A DNA stretch of 11,558 bases, taken from NCBI GenBank assembly GCA_024413875.1, contig JAKSVY010000047.1, positions 1-11,558 on the forward strand, written 5' to 3'. Made by a program: the position numbers and the translations under genes. This DNA is from Bacilli bacterium (GTDB taxonomy: Bacteria; Bacillota_I; Bacilli_A; RFN20; CAG-826). The stretch's first letter is position 1; each line of letters begins with the position of its first letter. Shown here one piece after another: positions 1 to 8,495 of this stretch. The notes below the pieces were generated by a model that was given only the letters and a program-made list of their open reading frames with translations, was not told where the DNA came from and searched no databases.

Positions 1-36
1 TTGGTTAAATATTACAAGATTAAATAAGGTAGCAAT
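1..36 (+). other. Operon 5' edge: possible end of an upstream gene and weak RBS of pyrC
   Basis: Frame 1 reads eight sense codons (LVKYYKIK) and then TAA at 25-27. This could be the last residues of an upstream gene ending 9 bases before pyrC, but eight codons cannot prove it. AAGG at 26-29 lies 7 bases before the pyrC ATG and is a weak Shine-Dalgarno match. The same TAA is in frame with pyrC, so ATG 37 is the first possible start of pyrC. There is no room here for a promoter or a PyrR-type leader to be recognised. Confidence 0.3.
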
Positions 37-1236
37 ATGGAAAAATTAAAGCTCAACATTATTACTGGATCATCTCCTAGTGATAAGTGCCTTAATTTTT
101 CGGAATTTGATTTCTCTATCTTAAAGCCTTTCAATTCTAACAATTTAGTATTAATCCCCGGTTTCGCTGATGTACATGTTCATCTTCGCGAGCCGGGTTT
201 TTTAATGAAAGAAACTATCTACACTGGAAGTAGAGCAGCAGCAAGAGGTGGATATACCTCAGTTTGCACAATGCCAAACTTAAATCCAGTACCAGATAGC
301 TTTGAACATTTAAAAGTCCAATTAGATATTATTGAAAGAGATTCAGTTATTGATATTTATCCATATGGATCAATCACTATCGATGAAAAAGGTGAAGAGT
401 TATCAAATGTCGAAGAATTAAAAGACCATGTAATCGCATTTAGTGATGATGGTCGTGGCATTCAAGAAGAAGAGATGATGAGACAAGCTATGCTTAAGGC
501 TAAAAGCGTAGGAAAAATGATTGTCGCACACTGCGAAGTAAATGAATTATTACGTGGTGGATATATTCATGATGGTGTTTACGCAAAAGAACATGGTCAT
601 AGAGGCATTTGCTCTGAAAGTGAATATAAACAAATCGAAAGAGATTTAAAACTTTCAAAAGAAACAGGATGTGCTTATCACGTATGTCATATCTCCACTA
701 AAGAAAGTGTAGATTTAATTAGAAAAGCAAAAGCGGATGGAGTCAACGTGACTTGTGAAACCGCTCCACATTACTTGCTTTTAGATGAAAATGATTTAAA
801 AGAAGAAGGAAGATTCAAAATGAATCCTCCACTAAGAAGTAAAGAAGATAGATTGGCTTTAATCGGGGGAATTATTGATGGCACTATCGATATGATAGCG
901 ACCGATCACGCTCCTCATACTGAAGAAGAAAAGAGTAGAGGTTTAGAAAAATCTCCATTCGGTATTGTTGGTATCGAAACTGCGTTCCCATTACTTTACA
1001 CATACTTAGTAAAAACAAATGTTATTAGCTTAGAAAAATTAGTGGATTTATTAGCAATTAATCCTCGCAAGAGATTCAACATCCCATTTAATGGATACAC
1101 CGTTTGGGATTTAAACGAAGAATATATTATTGATAAAAAAGACTTTGTATCTAAAGGAAAATCAACTCCTTTTGAAGGATATAAAGTATTTGGTAAAAAT
1201 TTAATTACAGTCTGTGGAGGTAAAAAAGTATGGTAA
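37..1236 (+). CDS. pyrC: Dihydroorotase
   Basis: Cytosolic zinc amidohydrolase of 399 residues that reversibly cyclises N-carbamoyl-L-aspartate to L-dihydroorotate, the third step of UMP synthesis. The metal signature HVHLREPG is present with ligands His47 and His49. SDDG (Asp137/138), HCE (His165) and CHIS (His218) fall where the other metal ligands sit in this family. D-H-A-P-H at 290-294 supplies the catalytic Asp290. The C-terminal TPFEGYKVFGK segment is typical of the family. There are only 46 residues before the HxH pair, fewer than in the Bacillus-type enzyme, so the N-terminal part of the small beta domain is reduced. This looks like a short-form subtype rather than damage, because the frame is closed by a stop just upstream and the core is intact. 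It is first in the visible operon and overlaps carA by 7 bases. Confidence 0.96.
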   Translation: MEKLKLNIITGSSPSDKCLNFSEFDFSILKPFNSNNLVLIPGFADVHVHLREPGFLMKETIYTGSRAAARGGYTSVCTMPNLNPVPDSFEHLKVQLDIIERDSVIDIYPYGSITIDEKGEELSNVEELKDHVIAFSDDGRGIQEEEMMRQAMLKAKSVGKMIVAHCEVNELLRGGYIHDGVYAKEHGHRGICSESEYKQIERDLKLSKETGCAYHVCHISTKESVDLIRKAKADGVNVTCETAPHYLLLDENDLKEEGRFKMNPPLRSKEDRLALIGGIIDGTIDMIATDHAPHTEEEKSRGLEKSPFGIVGIETAFPLLYTYLVKTNVISLEKLVDLLAINPRKRFNIPFNGYTVWDLNEEYIIDKKDFVSKGKSTPFEGYKVFGKNLITVCGGKKVW

Positions 1237-2318
1237 AAGAATTCGATAGAAAAATTGTTCTTGAAGATGGCGAAGAATATTTCGGATATGCTTTTGGGGC
1301 AGTTGAAGAAAAAGTATCAGAAATAGTATTCAATACTTCAATGGTGGGATATCAAGAAATTATTTCTGATCCATCATACACAGAACAAACCGTTGTTATG
1401 ACTTATCCATTAATTGGTAACTATGGTTTAACTGATGAAGACTATGAAACTAAAAAACCAACCATCTCAGGTCTTATTGTTAGGGAATATAATGACTTCC
1501 CATCTAACTTCCGTTATACAAAAACACTTGGAGAATTAATGGAAGAAAACCACATTACTGGTATATATGGAATTGATACAAGAAAATTAACTAGATCAAT
1601 TAGAGATAAGGGTTCTAGAAGAATGATTATTACTTCTGTTGACGTTTCTAAAGAAGAGGCTATTAGAAGAATTAACAATACTCCAGTTCCACACGACCAA
1701 GTAGCAAGAGTTTCTTGTACAAAAAGATGGTATTCAAGAACACAAGACCATGAATTTAATGTTGTCGCTATCGACTGTGGTATTAAATTAAATATTGTTA
1801 GAAGTTTATCTAAGAGAGGATGCAACGTGACCGTTGTTCCTTATGATATGTCTTATGAAAAAATCGTTGAAATGAAACCTGATGGTATCTTTATTTCAAA
1901 CGGTCCTGGTGATCCTGATGATGTTAAACCAGTTATTGAACTTGTTAAAAAGATTAGAGGTCAATATCCAATCTTTGGTATTTGTTTAGGCCACCAAATG
2001 ATTGCGTTAGCATACGGGGCAAAAACATATAAATTAAAATTCGGTCATCGTGGTGGTAACCATCCAGTTAAAAACCTTGAAAGAGACACGATTGAAATTA
2101 CATCACAAAACCACTCATATGCGGTTGATGCCGCTTCATTAGAAGAAACTGGCTTAGTTCCAACTCACATCAATATTTTAGATAACACTATCGAAGGTAT
2201 GGAATGCAAAGAGGATAAGGTATTCTCGGTTCAATACCACCCTGAAAGTGCTCCAGGACCTCAAGATAGTTCATATTTATTTGATAAATTCATTGATTTA
2301 ATGAGGGAGGGAAAATAA
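1230..2318 (+). CDS. carA: Carbamoyl-phosphate synthase small (glutaminase) subunit
   Basis: This 362-residue protein hydrolyses glutamine and channels ammonia to CarB to make carbamoyl phosphate, which serves pyrimidine and possibly arginine synthesis. Residues 1 to about 175 form the CarA-specific N-terminal domain. The rest is a class I glutamine amidotransferase with the nucleophile elbow GICLGHQ (Cys252) and the H-P-E pair His337/Glu339, which complete the catalytic triad. SNGPGDPDD, which lines the glutamine site, is also present. Length is normal. The start overlaps the end of pyrC by 7 bases, and GGAGG at 1216-1220 sits 9 bases before ATG 1230, which fixes the start. Only 2 bases separate its stop from carB, so the two subunits are almost certainly co-translated. 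The alternative symbol in Bacillus is pyrAA. Confidence 0.96.
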   Translation: MVKEFDRKIVLEDGEEYFGYAFGAVEEKVSEIVFNTSMVGYQEIISDPSYTEQTVVMTYPLIGNYGLTDEDYETKKPTISGLIVREYNDFPSNFRYTKTLGELMEENHITGIYGIDTRKLTRSIRDKGSRRMIITSVDVSKEEAIRRINNTPVPHDQVARVSCTKRWYSRTQDHEFNVVAIDCGIKLNIVRSLSKRGCNVTVVPYDMSYEKIVEMKPDGIFISNGPGDPDDVKPVIELVKKIRGQYPIFGICLGHQMIALAYGAKTYKLKFGHRGGNHPVKNLERDTIEITSQNHSYAVDAASLEETGLVPTHINILDNTIEGMECKEDKVFSVQYHPESAPGPQDSSYLFDKFIDLMREGK

Positions 2319-2320
2319 TT

Positions 2321-5300
2321 ATGCCTAAAAGAACAGATATACATAAAATCTTAGTTATTGGTTCTGGTCCTATTATCATTGGTCAAGCTGCTGAATTCGA
2401 CTACGCTGGTACACAAGCTTGTTTAGCTTTAAGAGAAGAAGGATATGAAGTCGTTTTATGTAACTCAAACCCTGCAACAATCATGACTGATACTTATGTT
2501 GCAGATAAGATTTACATGGAACCATTAACCCTTGAATATTTAGCCAAAATTATTCGTCACGAAAGACCTGACGCTATCTTACCTGGTATCGGTGGACAAA
2601 CTGGTCTTAATTTAGCAATGCAACTTGAAAGAAAAGGTATCTTAAAAGAATGCCAAGTTGAATTATTAGGTACAACCTCTGAATCAATCGAAAGAGCAGA
2701 AGATAGAGATTTATTTAAACAAATGTGTCTTTCTATTGGTGAACCAGTCCTTCCATCAATGATTGCTAACTCAATGGAAGAAGGATATAAGGCTGTTGAA
2801 GAAATTGGTTATCCAGTTGTTTTACGTCCAGCCTTCACTTTAGGTGGTACTGGTGGTGGTTTTGCAGAAAACGAAACTGAATTTAATGAGATTATGAAAA
2901 ACGCTTTAGCGCTTTCTCCAGTACACCAAGTATTAGTTGAAAAATCAATTAAAGGATTTAAAGAAATTGAATACGAAGTTATTAGAGACGCTAATAACAC
3001 TGCAATTACAATTTGTAATATGGAAAACCTTGATCCTGTTGGCATTCATACAGGTGACTCTATCGTTGTTTGTCCAAGCCAAACTTTAACAAACAAGGAA
3101 TATCACATGCTTCGTGATTCAGCTTTAAAGATTATTAGAGAATTAAAGATTCAAGGTGGATGTAATGTTCAATTTGCTTTAGACCCTAACTCATTTAAAT
3201 ATTATTTAATTGAAGTTAACCCACGTGTTTCTCGTTCATCTGCTTTAGCATCAAAAGCATCTGGTTATCCAATTGCGAGAGTAAGCGCAAAGATTTCTGT
3301 TGGCATGAGATTAGACGAAATTAGAATCGCTAATACACCAGCGTCTTTTGAACCATCATTAGACTATGTTGTTGCAAAGATGCCAAGATTCCCATTTGAT
3401 AAGTTTGCTGACGCAAATAACCGTCTCTCTACTCAAATGAAGGCGACAGGTGAAGTAATGTCTATTGGAAGAACCATTGAAGAATCATTATTAAAAGCAA
3501 TGCGTTCACTTGAAATTGGTGTATCACACATCTATTTATCAAAATTTGATAATTGGGAAACATCAGATTTATTAGATTATATTAAAGTTGGTACTGACGA
3601 TAGAATTTACGCGATCGCAGAACTTTTAAGAAGAAGAATTGACTATGGTGTTATCGTTGATAAAACCGCTATCGACATGCTCTTTATTGAAAAGATTAAA
3701 AACATCATCCGTGAAGAAGATGAATTAAGAAATAATGTTAATAATCTTGAAGTATTAAAAGACGCTAAAAAGATGGGATTCTCTGATAAAGCTATCGCAT
3801 GGCTTTGGAATGTAACTGAACTCGATGTTTATAATTTAAGATGTGAAAACAACATTTTCCCTGTTTATAAAATGATCGATACATGCGCTAGCGAATTTGA
3901 ATCATATATTCCTTATTTCTATTCAACTTATGAAGAAGAAAATGAATCAGTTGTTTTAAATAAAAAGAAAGTCATTGTTTTAGGTTCTGGACCAATTAGA
4001 ATTGGCCAAGGTGTTGAATTCGATTATTCAACAGTTCACGCGGTTAAAACAATTAAAGAAATGGGTTATGAAGCTATTATTATCAATAACAACCCAGAAA
4101 CTGTTTCTACTGATTACACAACTTCAGATAAGTTATACTTTGAACCACTTTGCGTTGAAGATGTTATGAATATTATTCATTTAGAACAACCAGATGGTGT
4201 TATTGCAACATTAGGTGGTCAAACCGCGATTAACTTAGCAACTCCGCTTGAAAAACGTGGTGTTAAGTTAATTGGCACAGGTGTTGAAGGTATTGATAAA
4301 GCAGAAAATAGAGATTCATTCGAAAAATTATTAATTGAATTAAATATTCCTCAACCAAAGGGTAGAGCGGTTACCAAAATCGAAGATGGTATTGCTGCTG
4401 CAAATGAAATTGGATATCCAGTTTTAGTTAGACCATCATTCGTTTTAGGTGGTAGGGCAATGCAAATTGTTGCTAACGAAAGACAATTAAAACATTACTT
4501 AAAGACTGCTGTTGAAATTGATGAAGATAAACCAGTCTTAGTTGATAAATATGTTATGGGTAAGGAAGTTGAAGTTGACGCTGTATGTGATGGTGTAGAT
4601 GTCTTCTGTCCAGGAATTATGGAACTTGTTGAAAGAACAGGCGTTCACTCTGGTGACTCTATCTCTGTTTACCCTTCATATTCTTTATCAAAGAAAGTTA
4701 AAGATACTATCTTAGACTATACAGTTAAACTCGGTTTAGGCTGCAAGATCATCGGATTATTCAATATCCAATTCATTGTTGATAAAGAAGAAAATGTTTA
4801 CATTATTGAAGTAAACCCTCGTTCAAGTAGAACTGTTCCATTCTTATCAAAGGCTACAGGTTATTCTTTAGCGGATATTGGAACAAAAGTAATTTTAGGT
4901 GAAAAACTTAAAGACTTAGGAATTACTGAAGTCTATCCAAAAGAAAAAGAAAGATGGTATGTTAAGTGCCCAGCTTTCTCATTCTCTAAATTAAAAGGAT
5001 TAGATGTTTATTTATCTCCAGAAATGAAATCTACTGGTGAGGCAATTGGCTATGATGGCAAGTTAAATAGAGCAATGTATAAGGCTCTTCAAGCTGCGGG
5101 TAATAAGTTATCTCAATACGGTACTGTATTTGTAACTATTGCTAATAAAGACAAAGAAGAAGCATTCCCACTTATTAAACGTTTCTATGATTTAGGATTT
5201 AATATTGAAGCTACTGAAGGTACCGCTAACTTCTTGAAAGAAAGAGGTATTAGAACAAGAATTAAACGTAAATTAAAAGATGGTTACACAGATATTCTTG

Positions 5301-5500
5301 ATTCGATTAGAAGCGGATACATCACATATGTAATCAATACTAGAGATGCTTCTCAAGCAGATGTTGCAAGTGATGGCTATCAAATTAGACAATGCGCAGT
5401 TGAAAATAATATTGCCACTTTTACAGCGTTAGACACTGTAAGGGTCTTATTAGATGTTTTAGAAGAAACAACTATGAGTGTTTCAACAATCGATGCATAG
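2321..5500 (+). CDS. carB: Carbamoyl-phosphate synthase large subunit
   Basis: Large synthase subunit of 1059 residues, close to the usual length of about 1070. It makes carbamoyl phosphate from bicarbonate, two ATP and ammonia delivered by CarA. The two homologous halves are easy to see: GSGPIIIGQ starts at residue 14 and its counterpart GSGPIRIGQ at residue 555. Each is followed by FDY and by an N-P-A/E-T...TD motif, and each half carries an ATP-grasp domain with an (E)VNPR motif. An oligomerisation region lies between them (roughly 400-545). The methylglyoxal-synthase-like allosteric domain runs from about 934 to the end. Its T-E-G-T-A and VINT segments match those that bind UMP or IMP in E. 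coli CarB, so nucleotide feedback is plausible but inferred. GGGAGG at 2305-2310 is the ribosome binding site. The alternative symbol in Bacillus is pyrAB. Confidence 0.97.
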   Translation: MPKRTDIHKILVIGSGPIIIGQAAEFDYAGTQACLALREEGYEVVLCNSNPATIMTDTYVADKIYMEPLTLEYLAKIIRHERPDAILPGIGGQTGLNLAMQLERKGILKECQVELLGTTSESIERAEDRDLFKQMCLSIGEPVLPSMIANSMEEGYKAVEEIGYPVVLRPAFTLGGTGGGFAENETEFNEIMKNALALSPVHQVLVEKSIKGFKEIEYEVIRDANNTAITICNMENLDPVGIHTGDSIVVCPSQTLTNKEYHMLRDSALKIIRELKIQGGCNVQFALDPNSFKYYLIEVNPRVSRSSALASKASGYPIARVSAKISVGMRLDEIRIANTPASFEPSLDYVVAKMPRFPFDKFADANNRLSTQMKATGEVMSIGRTIEESLLKAMRSLEIGVSHIYLSKFDNWETSDLLDYIKVGTDDRIYAIAELLRRRIDYGVIVDKTAIDMLFIEKIKNIIREEDELRNNVNNLEVLKDAKKMGFSDKAIAWLWNVTELDVYNLRCENNIFPVYKMIDTCASEFESYIPYFYSTYEEENESVVLNKKKVIVLGSGPIRIGQGVEFDYSTVHAVKTIKEMGYEAIIINNNPETVSTDYTTSDKLYFEPLCVEDVMNIIHLEQPDGVIATLGGQTAINLATPLEKRGVKLIGTGVEGIDKAENRDSFEKLLIELNIPQPKGRAVTKIEDGIAAANEIGYPVLVRPSFVLGGRAMQIVANERQLKHYLKTAVEIDEDKPVLVDKYVMGKEVEVDAVCDGVDVFCPGIMELVERTGVHSGDSISVYPSYSLSKKVKDTILDYTVKLGLGCKIIGLFNIQFIVDKEENVYIIEVNPRSSRTVPFLSKATGYSLADIGTKVILGEKLKDLGITEVYPKEKERWYVKCPAFSFSKLKGLDVYLSPEMKSTGEAIGYDGKLNRAMYKALQAAGNKLSQYGTVFVTIANKDKEEAFPLIKRFYDLGFNIEATEGTANFLKERGIRTRIKRKLKDGYTDILDSIRSGYITYVINTRDASQADVASDGYQIRQCAVENNIATFTALDTVRVLLDVLEETTMSVSTIDA

Positions 5501-5509
5501 GAGGACTTT

Positions 5510-6244
5510 ATGACAAAAGATAAATATAAAATCTTATCAAACAAAGCCCTTACATCTAGTGTTTTTAAGATGGTTCTTGAAGGGGATACCTCTTCAATAA
5601 CTAGACCAGGTCAATTTATTAATATTCAATTAGATGGATATTATTTAAGAAGGCCAATCTCTATCAGTGATTATGATGATAAAACAATCACTATTATCTA
5701 TAAGGTTGTTGGCCATGGTACAGAAGCAATGTCTGCTTTAAAAGAAGACACAAAACTAGACTGTTTAGTTGGTTTAGGGAATGGCTATGACACATCATTC
5801 ACTAATAAAAGTGCGTTAGTGTTAGGTGGTGGAGTTGGCGTTCCTCCTCTATATGGTTTATGTAAGAAACTTCTTAGTGAAGGAAAAAGCATTAGAGTTG
5901 TATTGGGATTTAACACTAAAGAAGAAATCTTCTATGAAGAAGAATTCAAAAAATTAGGTGCAGAAGTTATCGTTACCACAGTTGATGGAAGTTATGGAGT
6001 TAAAGGCTTTGTAACTGACGCGATAGATTATGAATATGATTATTTCTATACATGTGGACCACTTCCTATGTTAAAGGCTGTTTATAACAAAACAACTACA
6101 TCGGGGCAATTCTCATTTGAAGAAAGAATGGGGTGCGGATTTGGAGCGTGTATGGGATGCACACAAAAAACCACAAACGGATATAAGAGGGTTTGTAAAG
6201 AAGGTCCAGTATTTGTTAAGGAGGAAATTGTATGGGAAAAGTAG
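5510..6244 (+). CDS. pyrK: Dihydroorotate dehydrogenase B, electron-transfer (FAD / 2Fe-2S) subunit
   Basis: PyrK passes electrons from the FMN of PyrDB through a 2Fe-2S cluster and FAD to NAD+, which makes the cell's orotate synthesis NAD-linked. The 244-residue protein has the ferredoxin-reductase layout. A FAD-binding beta barrel carries RRPIS at 47-51, a nucleotide-binding fold carries the GGGVGVPP loop and T-C-G-P-L-P-M, and a C-terminal iron-sulfur loop has Cys209, Cys214, Cys217 and Cys229 (C-x4-C-x2-C-x11-C). All four cluster ligands are present, so the subunit should be functional. AGGAGG at 5499-5504 overlaps the carB stop codon and lies 5 bases from the ATG. The 3' end overlaps pyrD by 13 bases, which fits two subunits of one complex made together. 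Confidence 0.95.
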   Translation: MTKDKYKILSNKALTSSVFKMVLEGDTSSITRPGQFINIQLDGYYLRRPISISDYDDKTITIIYKVVGHGTEAMSALKEDTKLDCLVGLGNGYDTSFTNKSALVLGGGVGVPPLYGLCKKLLSEGKSIRVVLGFNTKEEIFYEEEFKKLGAEVIVTTVDGSYGVKGFVTDAIDYEYDYFYTCGPLPMLKAVYNKTTTSGQFSFEERMGCGFGACMGCTQKTTNGYKRVCKEGPVFVKEEIVWEK

Positions 6245-7149
6245 ATACAAGAGTTACTCTTTGCGGTATTGAATTAGATAATCCAGTTATTCCTGCTAGT
6301 GGAACATTTGGATTCGGTTACGAATTCGCTGAATTATATGACATTAACATTCTTGGAACTTTCTCTTGGAAAGGTACAACCTTAAATCCAAGATTTGGAA
6401 ATCCAACTCCAAGAATTGCGGAATGTAAAAATGGAATGATCAACGCGGTTGGACTTCAAAACCCAGGTGTTGATAAAGTTATTAGTGAAGAACTAGTTAA
6501 ACTTAGAAAGGTATTCCACAAAAAAGTAATGGCCAATGTTTCTGGATTCTCAATCGAAGAATATGTAGAAACATGTAAGAAAGTAGATAAGCTTGATGAA
6601 GTAGGATGGATTGAAGTAAATATCTCTTGTCCTAACGTTCATGGTGGAGGTATGGCATTTGGTACATCTCCGGAAATGGCTAAAGCTGTCACTAAGGCTG
6701 TTAAAGAAGTAACTACTAAACCAATCTTTGTAAAATTAAGCCCAAATGTAACTGATATTGTCGCTATCGCTAAAGCATGTGAAGAAGGTGGTGCTGATGG
6801 TATTTCATTAATCAACACACTTCTTGGTATGAGAATCGATCTTAAGACAAGAAAACCAGTTATCGCTAATAAGATGGGTGGTTTCTCAGGAAGTGCAATC
6901 TTCCCAGTTGCTGTAAGAATGGTTTATCAAGTAGCCCACGCTGTTAATATTCCAGTTATCGGAATGGGTGGTGTTGACTCAGCAGAAGATGTTCTTGAAA
7001 TGATGCTTGCTGGAGCAACAGCGGTTGAAGTAGGTGCAGCAAATTTAGTAAATCCATTTGCGTGCAAAGAAATTATTGAGGATTTACCAAGAGTAATGGA
7101 AAAATATGGTGTTTCATCATTAAAAGATATTATTAAAGGAGTAAGATGA
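6232..7149 (+). CDS. pyrD: Dihydroorotate dehydrogenase B, catalytic (FMN) subunit
   Basis: Class 1B FMN enzyme that oxidises dihydroorotate to orotate and works as a heterotetramer with PyrK (the PyrDB type). The 305-residue chain is of usual length. ASGTFGFG (22-29) and KGTT (Lys47) line the FMN and substrate pocket, followed by RFGNPTPR and [15 protein letters not shown] contains Cys133, the active-site base that distinguishes class 1 enzymes from the serine of membrane class 2 enzymes. The C-terminal GMGGV and [10 protein letters not shown] segments bind the FMN phosphate. AAGGAGG at 6218-6224, inside pyrK, lies 7 bases before ATG 6232 and decides the start. Its stop is the only TGA in the operon, one base before pyrF. 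With PyrK next door there is no sign of a quinone- or fumarate-linked enzyme. Confidence 0.95.
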   Translation: MGKVDTRVTLCGIELDNPVIPASGTFGFGYEFAELYDINILGTFSWKGTTLNPRFGNPTPRIAECKNGMINAVGLQNPGVDKVISEELVKLRKVFHKKVMANVSGFSIEEYVETCKKVDKLDEVGWIEVNISCPNVHGGGMAFGTSPEMAKAVTKAVKEVTTKPIFVKLSPNVTDIVAIAKACEEGGADGISLINTLLGMRIDLKTRKPVIANKMGGFSGSAIFPVAVRMVYQVAHAVNIPVIGMGGVDSAEDVLEMMLAGATAVEVGAANLVNPFACKEIIEDLPRVMEKYGVSSLKDIIKGVR

Positions 7150-7150
7150 C

Positions 7151-7852
7151 ATGAACAGAGACGTAATTATTGCTTGTGACTTTGAAAGTGGCGCAAAAAC
7201 ATTAGAATTTTTAGACAAATTCGTTGATTGCAAACCTTTCGTCAAAATTGGTATGGAACTTTTCTATGCAGAAGGACCATCAATCGTAAAGGAAATCAAA
7301 AGAAGAGGACATAAGATCTTCTTAGATTTAAAGTTACACGACATCCCTAACACTGTTAAAAAGGCTATGGCAGTTTTATCAAGATTAGATGTTGATATGA
7401 CTAACTTACACGCTAGTGGTACAAAAGAAATGATGAGAGCAGCTCTTGAAGGTTTAACAAGAGCAGATGGTACAAGACCTTTATTGATCGCTGTTACTCA
7501 ACTCACTTCAACAAACCAAGAATCAATGGAAAATGATTTATTAATTAAAGAACCTCTTCCTGAAGTAGTTATGCATTATGCATCAAATGCTAAAGAATCA
7601 GGACTTGATGGTGTTGTTTGTTCACCTCTTGAATCAGAAGTAGTCCACAATAGATGTGGTAAAGACTTCATTACAGTTACTCCAGGAGTAAGATTTGCTG
7701 ATGGAGATAAGGGTGATCAAAAACGTGTTATGACACCAGAACAAGCAAGAAAGATTGGATCAGACTTTATTGTTGTTGGAAGACCAATTACTCAAGCTGA
7801 AGATCCAGTTGCAGCATATAAGAGATGCGTTAGAGAATTTGTAGGAGAATAA
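7151..7852 (+). CDS. pyrF: Orotidine 5'-phosphate decarboxylase
   Basis: Catalyses the last step, decarboxylation of OMP to UMP, in a TIM-barrel dimer. The 233-residue chain has the expected length. The catalytic array D-x-K-x-x-D is seen as [10 protein letters not shown], with Asp59, Lys61 and Asp64. Asp10 and Lys32 occupy the other conserved active-site positions near the N terminus. The C-terminal VTPGVR loop and the VVGRPIT phosphate-binding segment are both present. AAGGAG at 7136-7141, inside the end of pyrD, lies 9 bases before ATG 7151. The gap to pyrD is one base and the gap to pyrE two bases. PyrF and PyrE catalyse consecutive steps and are fused in animals, but here they are separate adjacent genes in reverse reaction order. 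Confidence 0.96.
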   Translation: MNRDVIIACDFESGAKTLEFLDKFVDCKPFVKIGMELFYAEGPSIVKEIKRRGHKIFLDLKLHDIPNTVKKAMAVLSRLDVDMTNLHASGTKEMMRAALEGLTRADGTRPLLIAVTQLTSTNQESMENDLLIKEPLPEVVMHYASNAKESGLDGVVCSPLESEVVHNRCGKDFITVTPGVRFADGDKGDQKRVMTPEQARKIGSDFIVVGRPITQAEDPVAAYKRCVREFVGE

Positions 7853-7854
7853 TC

Positions 7855-8493
7855 ATGGAAAACATTCAAGAATTAATTGCAAAAGATTTATTATCTATCA
7901 AAGCCGTCTTTTTTAGACCAAACGAACCATTCACATGGGCTAGTGGTATTAAATCACCAGTTTATTGTGATAACAGATTAACTTTAACTGATGTTAAGGT
8001 TAGAACTGATGTTGAAACTGCTTTAGCAGAAACAATTAAAAGAGAATACCCAGAAGTAGAAGTATTAATGGGTACTTCAACAGCGGGTATTGCTCACGCT
8101 GCTATTACAGGTCACTTACTTTCATTACCTATGGGTTATGTAAGAAGTGGTAATAAGGACCATGGTCGTCAAAACCAAATCGAAGGTAAACTTGAAAAAG
8201 GCCAAAAGGTTGTCGTTGTTGAAGATTTAATTTCAACTGGTGGTTCAGTTATCGAAGTAGTTGATGTTTTAAGAGAAGCAGGCGCAGAAGTTTTAGGTAT
8301 TGTTTCAATCTTTACATATGGAATGAAAAAAGGATTAGTAAGACTTGCAGAAGCTAATGTTAAAAACGTTTCCTTAACTAACTTTGATGTTATTGCAAGA
8401 ATCGCTGCTGAAGAAAAATACATCGAAGAAGAAGCAGTTGAAAGATTAATTCAATTTAGAAACAATCCAAGTGATGAAAGTTGGATTCGATAA
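7855..8493 (+). CDS. pyrE: Orotate phosphoribosyltransferase
   Basis: Transfers phosphoribosyl from PRPP to orotate, giving OMP for PyrF. The 212-residue protein is a type I phosphoribosyltransferase. The PRPP-binding signature [13 protein letters not shown] occupies residues 119-131, with the acidic pair Glu123/Asp124. [11 protein letters not shown] near residue 30 is the N-terminal hood segment that contacts orotate. The flexible catalytic loop ([17 protein letters not shown]) carries the basic and His residues expected of the family. AGGAG at 7843-7847 lies 7 bases before the ATG, within the last codons of pyrF. The last codons are followed directly by TAATTATG, which links this stop to the pyrB start. 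Nothing is missing or unusual in the chain. Confidence 0.96.
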   Translation: MENIQELIAKDLLSIKAVFFRPNEPFTWASGIKSPVYCDNRLTLTDVKVRTDVETALAETIKREYPEVEVLMGTSTAGIAHAAITGHLLSLPMGYVRSGNKDHGRQNQIEGKLEKGQKVVVVEDLISTGGSVIEVVDVLREAGAEVLGIVSIFTYGMKKGLVRLAEANVKNVSLTNFDVIARIAAEEKYIEEEAVERLIQFRNNPSDESWIR

Positions 8494-8495
8494 TT

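Noticed and set aside
1..36. PyrR-type attenuator or riboswitch before pyrC
   Set aside because: Only 36 bases are available and none forms a recognisable leader; the question cannot be settled from this window.
1514..1825. Minus-strand open frame of 103 codons inside carA
   Set aside because: It lies wholly within a certain gene, has no recognisable protein features, and no ribosome binding site was noted.
2809..3045. Minus-strand open frame of 78 codons inside carB
   Set aside because: Shadow of the ATP-grasp coding sequence; no independent support.
8169..8423. Minus-strand open frame of 84 codons inside pyrE
   Set aside because: Low-complexity Ser/Thr-rich shadow of pyrE; no initiation signals noted.
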